Positions 12,603 through 22,997 of a stretch of 64,000 bases of DNA are shown here, in pieces. The translations under genes were made by a program, and so were the position numbers. The DNA is from Craspedostauros australis. Lineage: Eukaryota > Bacillariophyta > Bacillariophyceae > Mastogloiales > Achnanthaceae. Under the pieces are notes generated by a model. That model did no database searches. It saw nothing but the letters and a program-made list of their open reading frames with translations, and was not told the DNA's origin. The stretch is from the NCBI GenBank assembly GCA_026770025.1, contig JAMXDE010000048.1, positions 1 to 64,000 on the forward strand, written 5' to 3'. The stretch's first letter is position 1. Each line of letters starts with the position of its first letter.

Positions 12603-13014
12603 GACAGATCCGTGATCACCCCATCTGGAGAATAAGACACGTGCCACCTGCGGACTAGAACAATTCAGAAAGAGCATCAAGCATGACACCAATTGTAAAA
12701 CAGGTGTCAAGAGATCAAGGGCGAAACCTGTGACAAGTCAAGTGCATGACTGCGGAATCGTACCGCATGAATGTAGATGATGAGATGCATGATGAGATGC
12801 ATGATGAGATGCATGATGAGATGCATGATGAAGATGCATGATGAAGATGCATGAATACAAGCGAGAATGCAAAAGTATAACTCGATGCTGCTGCAGAAGA
12901 TGCTATATGGGAAATGAAAGTCGAAAGAGATGAAGAGATTGAGCTCACAGTTCTAAAACGGTACAATCTAGCAATAGATTAGGTTCATACTAACTACAAC
13001 CCCGGATTTCCAAC
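12603..13014 (+). repeat. 3' fragment of a related LTR
   Basis: This ends with the same CCCCGGATTTCCAACA-type terminus as the neighbouring LTR and has the GAGCTCACAGTTCTAAAACG motif near the end. Much of it aligns by eye with the second half of the solo LTR at 39146-39876. The 5' half is missing. A short tandem run of a GATGAGATGCAT-type unit lies at about 12776-12852. Confidence 0.72.
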
Positions 13015-13625
13015 ATCGAACCTCGATCTGGATTGGGTGACGATGTATCTGCTCAGCGCAGATGGGATGTTCGTGGAGCGATTAACGAGTCCGTCCATGA
13101 ATGCGCTGCAACAGAGGGTGACGCTGTTCATGAAGTCCGTGGACTACGACAAGCTGTGAGGCAGGGTTTTGAACGACAGGGAATCGCGGGGTTGTGCGTG
13201 TCACTAGCGTGGATGGATGATCGCACCTACATGCGCATTTGTGCAAGCACGGTTGGTTCATTTGACTCAATCGTAGTTACTCTCCTTGTACTCTGTTGAA
13301 TAGAAGCTATTTCGTTGATTGGCTAGTTGATTATCGTTGTACTAAGTATGTGTACGGTGTGTATAGTCATTATGGTGGGCATGGAAGGCGAACTAAGAGA
13401 CATCGCCTTTTCTATCATGTGTATTGGCATCATGTCATCATGGATAATAGTCATGTAATGTATGTAGTGAAGTGTTGGATGTCATAAGGGGTGTGCCACC
13501 AACGCGTTCTCTTGTGTTGTGAATGGAGATGGCAGCTTCGTCGGATGCCGTTAGATGCTGCACGAGTACGAATGGGCACCATGCGCCTGCCCTCCTCTTC
13601 TGCACTTGGAACAGACAGAAGTGCC
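13015..13625. other. Intergenic, downstream of the alpha-kinase gene
   Basis: No gene, RNA or repeat is recognised. It contains the 3' flank of the minus-strand kinase gene that ends at 13626. Confidence 0.5.
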
Positions 13626-15551
13626 TCACTCTTTCGTCTTGAACATCTTGAGCTTGTCTTGAACTGATGCCAAGTGACGCACGATTCCCGGTGTACACAT
13701 ATTGGTGCAGCCGAAGCGTCTCATGTCGGTGCACAAGATCGCAGGGTCGGTCAAGTAGTACTTGCCATTGGCCTTGACACCTTGAAGATCCGCCACAATC
13801 AAGTACTCCTTGGAGAAGACGTACGAGAACTCCACGAAGCGAAGGAGCGACTCATCGATGTGATCGGGATGCCAGGCTCCCGTGTTGCTGCAGTACTTGG
13901 TGAATGGCGTTCCGGTGGTTGGCAGCACGTCTTCGCCGCAGTAGAAACGGTTTCCGGCTGCTTCATTTCTGTCGCTGACCTCCTCCACCACGCATGCCTG
14001 CAGAACCCTGATCATGGCACAGTGCGAAGGACGGTAGGCTGACTTGTTGTATTCGTTGGCAAGGAAGCACGCGATGGATGATACCTCCATCTGTTGGAAG
14101 TATTGTTGTCTATCGTTGATTCTTGGCCCATGGTGCTTGTTGGTCTTGAGCACCATGGCGCTCTTGTCGAGGTTGAGTTCGGAATTGTGACGCGCCAGCC
14201 TTGCATGAAATGCAATGCGGCATGACCCCTCAGCAAACGGTGATCTTGCCAGTTGGAGCCAGAACTTGAGGTTGACGCGTTTCGCGAAAGAGAACCAAGA
14301 AGTGTAGGTCTCGGCCAACTTGTTGACCGAGAGAGGCGTTCGTAAAGACTGGACGGAGATGTTGCGGGTGTTGCAATACATGTTGACAGGCACCGTTCCT
14401 TTCCATCCAAATTGCGTTGGGAAATCTTTGGAGATTGTGTATGGTTTCATCTTGGCCTTCTTCATCTTGCCTCCGTCTGCTTCGTACTCCACTGACTTGC
14501 CCTGAGAGTCGATCAACGACACCGAGTTGAAGACAGAGTGGCGGACGCTCTTGATCACGACTTTCTCAACCATTTCGGGAGAAGAGAAGTCCACAACTTC
14601 GAGATCAATGTTGTGGACGGACGCAAACCGCTCAATCATCTTGTCCGTTTTCTTGGTGATGCGACCAAAGAAGACGTTCATGGTTCCACCCGATGGATTG
14701 GTCCTGAGTTTGGACAGCTCCGAGACGATGTTGATGCCTGGAGTGCCGGTCGGGTAGTTGTCGCCAGACTTACTGTAATCATGGAATTCGGTTCCATGAC
14801 ATGCTTGATCGCCAACGATGAAGGCGACTCTGGTGGGGTGCATCCAGGAGAGCTCATTGGCCTTTTGGATGCCAACCGCCATGTCTTCTGCAGCGTCTTT
14901 GTTGAAAATGGGCTTAACTCCCTCCAGGAAGCGTTCGAAGACACTGACTTCATCCACGAAATCAAGTACTTGATATCGATCAGATCCAAGGTCAATATCT
15001 CGGTAGGCCACGAACCCCAACCGTAGATCCTTCCCCTTTCCATCAGCCTTGATCTTCTCGACAATCTTGCGGATGGTCTGCTTGGCACCGTCGATGTATG
15101 GCCCCATTGAACCAGTAGCGTCCATGATGAACACGAGATCAATTTCGTTCTCCACAGCGTCGAGTTTGCCCAGCACGTCCTTGATATTGGATTCCCTCAT
15201 GCGACGCTTCAGTCGGCATTGATGCAACTTTGCGGCAAGTTCCTCGCGGGATTTGGTGGCATTGTCGAGTTCTTCACCGAAATTGCTGATCGCAGTGTTG
15301 CATGGAGAAAGTAGTTCGGAAGGTAGGGTTTCGGCTGTGTCCAACTTACATTTCTCCACCATGTCTTGGGCTGCCTTGATGCTTTCGTCGAGTTGCACTC
15401 TTACTTTGGCCTCCTTCTTCTCCGCATCGCTGATCTGTTGTTGGATATCCTCCTCATCATCGCTGTCATCCTCTTCCTTCTCTTCGATCTCCTCGAGAAC
15501 GGCTCTACCACCGCCGAGACTCACGAACTTTTTATTCTTTTTTGGCGGCAT
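13626..15551 (-). CDS. von Willebrand A domain / alpha-kinase protein (VwkA-like)
   Basis: A 641-residue protein in a single open frame. Residues 1-60 are Lys/Glu/Asp-rich and residues 40-130 are probably coiled coil. A von Willebrand factor A domain spans about 137-330, with a MIDAS-like DATGSMG at 144-150 and a GDQACHG loop near 248. The C-terminal part, about 400-632, looks like an atypical alpha-kinase (the MHCK/EF2K family): it has VADLQGVKANGKYYLTDPAI (587-606), matching the family's DIQGV..TDPQ motif, and FGCTNMCTPGI near 613-623, matching the Gly-rich FGxxNxxxxGI segment. The same two-domain order is known from Dictyostelium VwkA, a myosin heavy-chain kinase, and from fungi and oomycetes. 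A Ser/Thr kinase role, perhaps on coiled-coil substrates, is inferred from family. The first Met is the only one upstream of the basic N-terminus. Confidence 0.88.
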   Translation of the reverse strand: MPPKKNKKFVSLGGGRAVLEEIEEKEEDDSDDEEDIQQQISDAEKKEAKVRVQLDESIKAAQDMVEKCKLDTAETLPSELLSPCNTAISNFGEELDNATKSREELAAKLHQCRLKRRMRESNIKDVLGKLDAVENEIDLVFIMDATGSMGPYIDGAKQTIRKIVEKIKADGKGKDLRLGFVAYRDIDLGSDRYQVLDFVDEVSVFERFLEGVKPIFNKDAAEDMAVGIQKANELSWMHPTRVAFIVGDQACHGTEFHDYSKSGDNYPTGTPGINIVSELSKLRTNPSGGTMNVFFGRITKKTDKMIERFASVHNIDLEVVDFSSPEMVEKVVIKSVRHSVFNSVSLIDSQGKSVEYEADGGKMKKAKMKPYTISKDFPTQFGWKGTVPVNMYCNTRNISVQSLRTPLSVNKLAETYTSWFSFAKRVNLKFWLQLARSPFAEGSCRIAFHARLARHNSELNLDKSAMVLKTNKHHGPRINDRQQYFQQMEVSSIACFLANEYNKSAYRPSHCAMIRVLQACVVEEVSDRNEAAGNRFYCGEDVLPTTGTPFTKYCSNTGAWHPDHIDESLLRFVEFSYVFSKEYLIVADLQGVKANGKYYLTDPAILCTDMRRFGCTNMCTPGIVRHLASVQDKLKMFKTKE

Positions 15552-16614
15552 CGTACTTTCGTGTTCGAATTGTTTGTCAAGAGCTGATTGAGAATTATGT
15601 TTGCCCGATGATGTGAGCTTGTGGCTTTCCCAGCTTCACAACTTGTTTGAGTTTGGGATTTGTGAGAGCATGGTTGGAGAATGTGTGGAGCACATGGCTG
15701 CACTCCTATTGCATTCCGGTACACCTTCAAGACATGGTCGCACGCCAATTCGAACATGCACAAGATCGCATCAGATCGCACATGCTCCGAGTTCGCCACA
15801 CAGTGCTGCGTTGATGCAGAATCTTGGGGTGCGGCGAGGTTTCCAGAAGCGTTCGACGAAGTACCAGTCTCGTCACTGGGCGGGGGTCGCCCAAAGACTT
15901 CTGACAATTGCTCCACTGCTCTTCGACAGCTTCCCGACGATGCATCAGAAGTGGAGCTCTCCAAAAGAGTCGCCTTTGCATCACGTTGTGTGGTACTCTC
16001 GAGACATGGTCGCACCCAGGAGTTTGGACACGCAGAAGGTCGCAGCAGATGTCATCCAGCTCGAGCGTGTCCTCGTAATGCTGTGTTGAGTTGTCACAGA
16101 ATCTTGGGTGACTCGCGGCTTCCAGAAACACCCGATGAAGTTCCGTCGTCGTGAACTTGGTACGTTGCGCTTGCGTGGGTTGAAGTACTCTCCGTGGATA
16201 TCTTGGAATCGGACTGATGGTGTTCGATTCTGTTCGATGCTTCGGTGCCACAGATCGGAAGTGACGATCTCTGGCAGTCGTTGACACCAAGACGAAGAAG
16301 TAATTCCCAATGAGGGTGCGACCTCCTTCGCCACCATCGACACTGAAATGCAGGAGCCATGAGACGGAACTCTTTTGGTCGCTCCCATCTGCGTGTGATC
16401 GAAAAGTGAGAACACCTGTGAACTCCCATTTTCGAAGATGTCATGGATGCCAGACCTTTGATCGCATGCTTGAGTCGGTGCCCCAATCAACCCTGAATCC
16501 CACTGCAGGCATTGGTGTTTGCACAAGCGGAGATACGAGGAGACCTCAGAGCGGTTATCTCAATCCAGGTTGGCGGTTGCTGGGCACCATGCGAGGAGTT
16601 GGGGTATGCCTGGA
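15552..16614. other. Intergenic with a diverged direct duplication
   Basis: This lies between the start of the alpha-kinase gene and the minus-strand copia element, so it should hold the kinase promoter. Two diverged copies of a roughly 150-bp sequence are visible, at about 15731-15890 and 16001-16160. Both start AGACATGGTCGCAC and contain CAGAATCTTGGG followed by TTCCAGAA. The open frames across it are not recognised. Confidence 0.6.
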
Positions 16615-17134
16615 TGTGATATTGGTTCCAGATGTCAGCACTGTGAGACCGGCGTGTGCAGTGGTGATATCGTGGGCTCTGGTTTGGAGGTAAATTGGTA
16701 ATCGTTAGTTGTCGATTTAGTTGGTTTGCGTTGTTGAGTTGATTGAACTCTCGGTTTATGAGATGATGACGAGATGTTGTTCTGTCAGAATGCAAGTTGC
16801 AGGGTCAGCAGCATCTCCCGTGTAATTCGTCGTGATCATCATCCTCATTCGATTTGGGTCCTCGCAATACACCGTGTTGTACTTCATTTGGTCTTGGGTT
16901 GCGATGGCACTCCGAGGTCGTGCTCGGTTGGTCGATAGTTATCCAGATCCACGATCGATCCAGAATCTTCGCCGTGTTTTGATTGAACATAACACACAAG
17001 GAACATTGTTGAAAAAATGGCGCGCATGGTTCCTGGAGTCGTGATTGATTTGAGTGAGGAACAAAATTCATTCACGACACAATTTGATCACTCTCAAGGT
17101 CACAAAGTATGCGTGTCATTGGAATATTCCCACA
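16615..17134 (-). repeat. 3' LTR of the minus-strand copia element
   Basis: 520 bp, plus-strand ends TGTGATATTGG and TTCCCACA. It matches the copy at 22998-23517. The Pol frame ends just outside it. Confidence 0.92.
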
Positions 17135-17142
17135 CTCCCTTG

Positions 17143-20100
17143 TCAACCTTGATCCCTTTGTGTGAACTTCCATCCCATAGAGAGCTCCGTGAACTTGTGG
17201 AACTTGTCGTCTGCGAGTGGTTTCGTCCAGAGGTCTGCGAGCTGGTCGTCGGTGTCGATGGCGTAGATCTCGATGAGCTTGCGATCCACGTACGATCGGA
17301 AATGGTGGTATTTGATGTTGATGTGCTTTGTTCGGGGTCGCATCTTCGGAAACTTGGCGATCTCGTAGGCGCCTGAGTTGTCCTCGAATGCATTGCAGTA
17401 CACCCTGGGCTTGTACTTCTCTGGTACGATCTCCCTGGCGCACATTTCGTTGAGCAGGTTCATCATTGGAATCACGTCGCGCAACGCCGTTGATAGTGCG
17501 ATCACTTCGGCTTCGGTTGTGCTCAATGCGATCTCCGTCTGCAAGCGCGATGCCCATGCGATGGGGCATCCTGCAAATCGAATCAGGTATCCAGTCCTTG
17601 ATCTGGCTGTGGCTGAGTCTTCGGCTGCTGTGTCTCTGTTCCACAATCCCGCAAAGTCTGCATCGGCAAAGCATTCGAATGCCTTGTCGTTGGGGTTCAG
17701 GATGATGCCTTCGTCTCTGGTTGCCATCAGGTACCGCCCGATTAGGTTCACCGCTTGTGAGTGCGATTTCTTCGGATTGGCGCTGAATCTGGCTGCTTGA
17801 TGCACGGCGTACCCGATCTCCCCGCGAGTGGATTTCTCCAGGAAGTTGAGCTTTCCGATGACCGATCGGTAGCTCCAGGTCGCGTTGTGCTCCTCGCCAT
17901 TCTCGTCTGCATCCAGGATCTTCGTCGTCATTGCCGGCGTGTCCCTGGGTCTGGTGTTTGGACGAAAGTTCAGGTCCTTTACGATCTGATCGATGAGATG
18001 GGGCTGCGACAGTTTGATGCGTCCGTCCTCCAGGTGAGTGACATGCACACCCAGATAGTCCGTGAGGTTCCCTTCGTCGGTGATATTGAACCGCTGTTGC
18101 ATTTGATTGAGAAGCTTGTCAATCTCTTCTGCGCTTGGGCCTGCGAGGATGCCGTCGTCCACATACACCAGAAACATTGTCTTACCGTGGTAGTAGACGC
18201 ATTCGTCGACTTTGCTCTGTGTGAATCCGATGTCGCTCAATCCCCGGTGCAGATGCTGGTTCCAGACTCGTCCGGCCTGCTTTTGGCCGTACAGGTTCTT
18301 CACCAGCTTCAGGACATAGTCCTTCGTGTCTCCATCTCCGATGCTCACTCCAACTGGTACTTCCATGTAGATAGTTGTCTCCACTTCCGCCTGAGGGTAT
18401 GCGAGCACGAAATCGATCTGCCTTGTGTGCCATTTGTGCAGGATTGAGAGGATGAGGACGAGTCTGATGGACATCCAGGTAACGACCGGGGCGTATGTCT
18501 CCCAGAAGTTCACTCCTTTGACCTGCTGGCCTCCGTGGACGTTGAGCCTTGCCTTCCACTTGTACACCTCTCTGGTCTTGATTCGGCGTTTCCGCTTCAT
18601 GGACCACACCGATGCTACCACCTTGGTTCCCTCTGGCACTTCTGATCTCGGGACGACCTCCCAGTGGCCGTTCTCGTGGTGAGCGTTGAGCTCAGCTTGC
18701 ATCGCCTCCTTGAACTTCATCCGATCCGGTTGCTTCATTGCTTGGTGATAGTACATGGTGTCTGGGTCGGCTGATGCGGCGAATGCGATCGGATCTGAGG
18801 TCTCGTTGGTGTCGAATCCTTTTCCGTTCTCGAATGTGCTTGCCACCTCGAATGCGCTGGGTAGTGCGACGACTTCGGTGTCTCCATTCTCTCTTACCTT
18901 TCTGGATGGTGTTCGGTGCCTGTTTGATCGACGCAGTCCTGCTGACTGCTCCTGTTGATTCCTGGCTGGTGGCTCCGTGGTGGCGGTGTTGCTGGGCGCT
19001 TCGCCGATGTTGATGTCGTCGCCCGTTGCCGCCTGTGATGCTTCGAACTCTTCGTCTCCTTCCGGGTCATCTGCGTTCGTATGCTGATTTGTTGGCGATG
19101 TTGGCGCATCCGTGTCGGAGGACCCGCGTAACCCTTCGGTTGCGGTCACTCCCTTGGAGCGCTTGATCACTCCAGGCTTGCTGATGCCTGCCAACTGCTT
19201 CCATTGGCCATGATTGGTGCCTGTGGTACCCACCACTGTCTCAAACATGTCATCGCACTTGACGTGAAATTGCGGCGACACCAGTCCTGTCCTTGGGTTG
19301 AGGATGAGCGCCACCGATCTTGCGTGACGAGGAGAGAGTCCAAGGTAGATCCCGATCCTTGCCTTCGACATCCATTTTGGCTGTGATTGGCCATTGGCGA
19401 GTCGAGGGTTCAGGACGTACGTTGGGCATCCGAACGAATGAAAATGCTTCAGCTGGGGCTTGATTGCGGACCCAGAGAATCGTTCAATAGGTGTGATGTG
19501 ATTGATCACTGGATTCGGGGTTGCGTTCATCACCTCATTTGCCATGCGCAGAGCGTACGGCCACAGTGAAATGGATGCGGCCTCCTTCCACCTGATGTGC
19601 ATGTGCAGCAGCATTGTCCGAGCTGCCTCCTGCAGATCCCTGATGCGTTTCTCCGCCACTCCGTTTTGGAAGTGGGCGTATGCGGCGCAAAAGGTGATGG
19701 TCTGGCCGGAGCGATCGACATGCGAGAGGAATTTGTTCTCTGCGAATCGACCATTGTCGGCGTGATAGTGCCGAATCGTCACTCCGTAGGTCTTGGCGTA
19801 TGCCTCGAATGCTTGTTTGGCATGCAGGGTTTCTTCGGCGTTGGTGCTCTTCTGAAGGTGCACGTAGCTGAATCGACTGTGATGGTCAGTGAAAATGGTG
19901 GCTGCGCGGTACCGCTGGGTAGTCAGCCTGCCTTTGATCTGTCCGATGAACCCCTGTGTTGGTGACTCCATCTGGTCCACCGACACACAGTCTCCAGGCC
20001 GATTGATTGGCACGAGTTTGCTCACTTGCTGATTGCCTCCCTTGGTCCGCCATGGCCGTCTGGTTGCCTTTCCATACTCACATGATGCGCATGCGGGCAG

Positions 20101-21231
20101 TTGGCAGTCTCGGAACTTCGCAGGGATCTCTCCCTTGGAAGCCATGGTCCTCATCTTGTTGAAGGATACATGCCCAAGCTTGTAGTGCAGTCGGAGCATG
20201 TCGGCTGTTGGAGTAGAGCTGTACTCCGAGGTAGCATCGATGGGTGCTCTGTAGGGCACATCCCTGAAGTCGATCTGCGTAGGCTCCTTGCTGAGTTGGT
20301 CCTCCGCTCCGCTGGTGGTGATTGCTTGCTCACTCTGGTTGATGCTCCCGTCATCATCGTCCATTACCACTGACTCCTCGTCGTCGCTGACCAGATTGGC
20401 TGCGTCCATTGGTTCGGTAGGAGTGATTTCCTGCACTGAATTTGTCAAGCAGTACTTCCTGAATCCATTGTAACCCGATGACGATCTGATCATGCCGATG
20501 TTGGATGACGTGAGTGGTATGGATCGTCGGTGCTTGCGACGGTCCCAAAAGATCTCCATTCTGTTGCCGAGGGTGGTACATCCGGTTCCCTCAAGATCCT
20601 TGCTGCATTGCGCCCAGTGTTGTGGGCAGAGCAGTCGGAATGGAAGGCTGGGCTCATAGATCACTTTGTCGAGCTCGATGATGTGCCGGTTTCCGCGGTC
20701 GTCCTCGATCTTCCATCTTACCTTTCCTTGCAGGTTCACCTTCCGACTCCCAACTCCCTTCACGACCTTGTCGATTTTCGTAGGTTCTCCGATGAAGTCA
20801 TCCTTGCTGTTGGTGAATGACGTGGATGCACAGTTGTCAACCGCCATCTGAAACGAGTCTGAATCGAACCGGGCGAGCGGCATTGCGAATGTGTCGTCTG
20901 TCTCCGTGTCTGCGGCTGCCCAGAGATGTCGCATTGTTCTTGTGCGCCATCCGGACTTTCGTCCAATCCTGGGTGGCCTGATTCCGTTGCCGTGCGCGTA
21001 GTATCGCCGGCACTTGTGGTGGTTTGGTCGCCATCTGGTGTGTTTGCGTGGGTGTCCTTGGATTAGCGCGATGCGCCAAGCTGTCCACGTGACCAGAGCA
21101 ACCACCACCATAGCCATTCCTGACTCCTCATCTCCGTGCACGAAGGCGGCAACGCAGATGGCTGTCAGTAACGCCATGATGAGTGGCCTGCAGAGGGTGA
21201 GCAACTGTGCCCACACCCTCCGGCCGATCAT
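17143..21231 (-). CDS. Copia Pol polyprotein
   Basis: A 1362-residue open frame. It starts with two hydrophobic stretches (about residues 11-32 and 38-58). These are followed by an aspartic-protease-like segment near 132, a GAG-pre-integrase zinc motif with a LHYKLGHVS-type start, an integrase core including HADNGRF and an NGVAEKRIRD segment, a reverse transcriptase with a FLVYVDDGI box, and an RNase H with STTEAEVIAL and RTKHINIKYHHF. It abuts the Gag frame directly and is in the same phase, a layout compatible with read-through or re-initiation between Gag and Pol. It acts only in the element's own replication, inside virus-like particles. Confidence 0.9.
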   Translation of the reverse strand: MIGRRVWAQLLTLCRPLIMALLTAICVAAFVHGDEESGMAMVVVALVTWTAWRIALIQGHPRKHTRWRPNHHKCRRYYAHGNGIRPPRIGRKSGWRTRTMRHLWAAADTETDDTFAMPLARFDSDSFQMAVDNCASTSFTNSKDDFIGEPTKIDKVVKGVGSRKVNLQGKVRWKIEDDRGNRHIIELDKVIYEPSLPFRLLCPQHWAQCSKDLEGTGCTTLGNRMEIFWDRRKHRRSIPLTSSNIGMIRSSSGYNGFRKYCLTNSVQEITPTEPMDAANLVSDDEESVVMDDDDGSINQSEQAITTSGAEDQLSKEPTQIDFRDVPYRAPIDATSEYSSTPTADMLRLHYKLGHVSFNKMRTMASKGEIPAKFRDCQLPACASCEYGKATRRPWRTKGGNQQVSKLVPINRPGDCVSVDQMESPTQGFIGQIKGRLTTQRYRAATIFTDHHSRFSYVHLQKSTNAEETLHAKQAFEAYAKTYGVTIRHYHADNGRFAENKFLSHVDRSGQTITFCAAYAHFQNGVAEKRIRDLQEAARTMLLHMHIRWKEAASISLWPYALRMANEVMNATPNPVINHITPIERFSGSAIKPQLKHFHSFGCPTYVLNPRLANGQSQPKWMSKARIGIYLGLSPRHARSVALILNPRTGLVSPQFHVKCDDMFETVVGTTGTNHGQWKQLAGISKPGVIKRSKGVTATEGLRGSSDTDAPTSPTNQHTNADDPEGDEEFEASQAATGDDINIGEAPSNTATTEPPARNQQEQSAGLRRSNRHRTPSRKVRENGDTEVVALPSAFEVASTFENGKGFDTNETSDPIAFAASADPDTMYYHQAMKQPDRMKFKEAMQAELNAHHENGHWEVVPRSEVPEGTKVVASVWSMKRKRRIKTREVYKWKARLNVHGGQQVKGVNFWETYAPVVTWMSIRLVLILSILHKWHTRQIDFVLAYPQAEVETTIYMEVPVGVSIGDGDTKDYVLKLVKNLYGQKQAGRVWNQHLHRGLSDIGFTQSKVDECVYYHGKTMFLVYVDDGILAGPSAEEIDKLLNQMQQRFNITDEGNLTDYLGVHVTHLEDGRIKLSQPHLIDQIVKDLNFRPNTRPRDTPAMTTKILDADENGEEHNATWSYRSVIGKLNFLEKSTRGEIGYAVHQAARFSANPKKSHSQAVNLIGRYLMATRDEGIILNPNDKAFECFADADFAGLWNRDTAAEDSATARSRTGYLIRFAGCPIAWASRLQTEIALSTTEAEVIALSTALRDVIPMMNLLNEMCAREIVPEKYKPRVYCNAFEDNSGAYEIAKFPKMRPRTKHINIKYHHFRSYVDRKLIEIYAIDTDDQLADLWTKPLADDKFHKFTELSMGWKFTQRDQG

Positions 21232-22920
21232 TCAGTACTCCTCTTCGGCCACATGTGGCATGGCCACCGTTGGCTTGTTGCTGGAAGTACCATCTCCTCC
21301 TGATTTGTCAGGCTTCCCATCCGAATTGACCCCTCCCTTGAGGGCCTTGCACTCCGATGGCTTGTGCCGGACCCACTTGCCGTTGGTTCCGTGGTTGGGG
21401 CACCAGTGGACATCTTTTCCACTCGGATCCTGCTTGGTCTTGGGCTCTCCGCTGGCCGGTGGTTGATAGAACCATGGGGTGTCCCCAGATCCTCCTTTCT
21501 TTCCGTCCTTCTCTTTGCCCTTCTTGCCCTTCTTGCCCTTGCCGTCCTTGCTGTCCTTGCCCTTCTTTCCGTTGCCGCCCTTGTTGGCTTTCTTCATCTT
21601 CTCGAGTTCTGCCGTCAGCGCCACGATGTGTTTCTGGTCCTCTGTCTGGGCCTTCCACGTTCCGCGCTCCACCATGGTCTTGTATTTCTTGTCTACCAGA
21701 TCCATGAGTTCGTCGGCGTCAATCGCGATCCCTTCGTTGTGCTGGTCCTCCTTGCTTTCGATGTACCGGCGGAAGGTCTCATCGTTCACCTGCTTGTAGG
21801 CGTCGAAGAGGTAGATCAGCAGGTCGTGGGTGACTTGTCCACGTGCCGTCAATCCGTTGCGTTGCAATTTTGCATACTCGTTGAGTTCGGTGATGTTGTC
21901 CGAGAGATCGCCGATCTTGCTTGGCAGGTTGGCCAGGTTGCTTCGCAGCATGCTGATGGTTGCGTTGGTGTTGACCAATGACTTCTCCATCAGGACCTTG
22001 AACATCAACAGACCATCATGGACTTTTCCTTCGGCTGTGCTCAGGGAGTACTTCTCTGACTCCAGCTGCATGCGGGACCTTGCGTCTTGCGTGAGGGACT
22101 CCTGAATGCATTTTGCGATCTGCATTGCGTTCTGGGCGTGCCTGGTCTGTCGGCTAGAGTATCCTTCGGCGTATGCCAGAACCTCCTTGTAGCTGATTGT
22201 GCTATGTTCGAGGAACAGGTTTCGCTTTTCGCCGCGGATGTTGATGATGATGGTTTGGAGCCAGTTGAACTCCATTGCTCGGGCGTTGAGGAGATTGGTG
22301 AACTTGTGTACAAGGTTCGAGGTCATGTCGAACTCCACTGGGAGTGACTCGACGGCCTTGTAGTACAGCTTCGCCACAGATGTCTTGCTGTAGTCGAGCA
22401 GCCGATTGTGGATGCGAGCTGGCGTCAAAGCGTACTGGAATGCAGGCTGTGCATCCACTACCTCTTCATCGTCCTCTTCATCGTCCTCATCGTCGCCCCC
22501 ACCGTCTCCTCCGAAGTTGTCGAAGAAGGGATCGTCCTCTTCGTACGGGTCGCCCCCGCCTCCGCCATCTCCTCCGCCGTCCCCGCCGCCGTTGCCTCCT
22601 GGGTTGGTGTTGCCCTGTGGAACGTTCTGAGCGGGTGGCTTCAGGTTGCCTTGGTTGGTTGCCATGGCGTTTGGGTTGTTGTCGCCTGGGTTGGACGGTT
22701 GGTTGCTGGCTGCGGCTTGATTGCCCGCAGTGCCTCGGCCTGCAGCTGTGTTGGGTGCGGCGCTCGTGTTGGCAGCTGTGTTGGCTGCGGTGCTGGATTG
22801 TCTCGCTCTTGAGCGAGTTGTTGCTGTGGCGACCATGATTCCGTCCAGTTGGTTTGACCAGTCGTTGAATAGGTACACTTGATTGTTTGTGGGGCCTGGA
22901 GACGAGATTGTGGATTGCAA
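21232..22920 (-). CDS. Copia Gag protein
   Basis: A 562-residue frame immediately upstream of Pol. The N-terminal third is rich in Ala, Asn, Gly and Pro and includes a Gly/Asp-rich linker with an acidic run. The middle (about 165-420) is helical, like a capsid region. The C-terminal part has a Lys/Gly-rich basic tract followed by WCPNHGTNGKWVRHKPSEC, a Cys/His set that may act as a non-standard zinc knuckle for RNA binding. Family assignment rests mainly on its position and on this basic/zinc tail. Confidence 0.82.
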   Translation of the reverse strand: MQSTISSPGPTNNQVYLFNDWSNQLDGIMVATATTRSRARQSSTAANTAANTSAAPNTAAGRGTAGNQAAASNQPSNPGDNNPNAMATNQGNLKPPAQNVPQGNTNPGGNGGGDGGGDGGGGGDPYEEDDPFFDNFGGDGGGDDEDDEEDDEEVVDAQPAFQYALTPARIHNRLLDYSKTSVAKLYYKAVESLPVEFDMTSNLVHKFTNLLNARAMEFNWLQTIIINIRGEKRNLFLEHSTISYKEVLAYAEGYSSRQTRHAQNAMQIAKCIQESLTQDARSRMQLESEKYSLSTAEGKVHDGLLMFKVLMEKSLVNTNATISMLRSNLANLPSKIGDLSDNITELNEYAKLQRNGLTARGQVTHDLLIYLFDAYKQVNDETFRRYIESKEDQHNEGIAIDADELMDLVDKKYKTMVERGTWKAQTEDQKHIVALTAELEKMKKANKGGNGKKGKDSKDGKGKKGKKGKEKDGKKGGSGDTPWFYQPPASGEPKTKQDPSGKDVHWCPNHGTNGKWVRHKPSECKALKGGVNSDGKPDKSGGDGTSSNKPTVAMPHVAEEEY

Positions 22921-22997
22921 TGTGTTGTCGTGTCCTGGACCTGCAGTAGAATAGCGCTACGAGAGGTGACTTGCCTTGACGTTGCGCAGAGGAAGCG

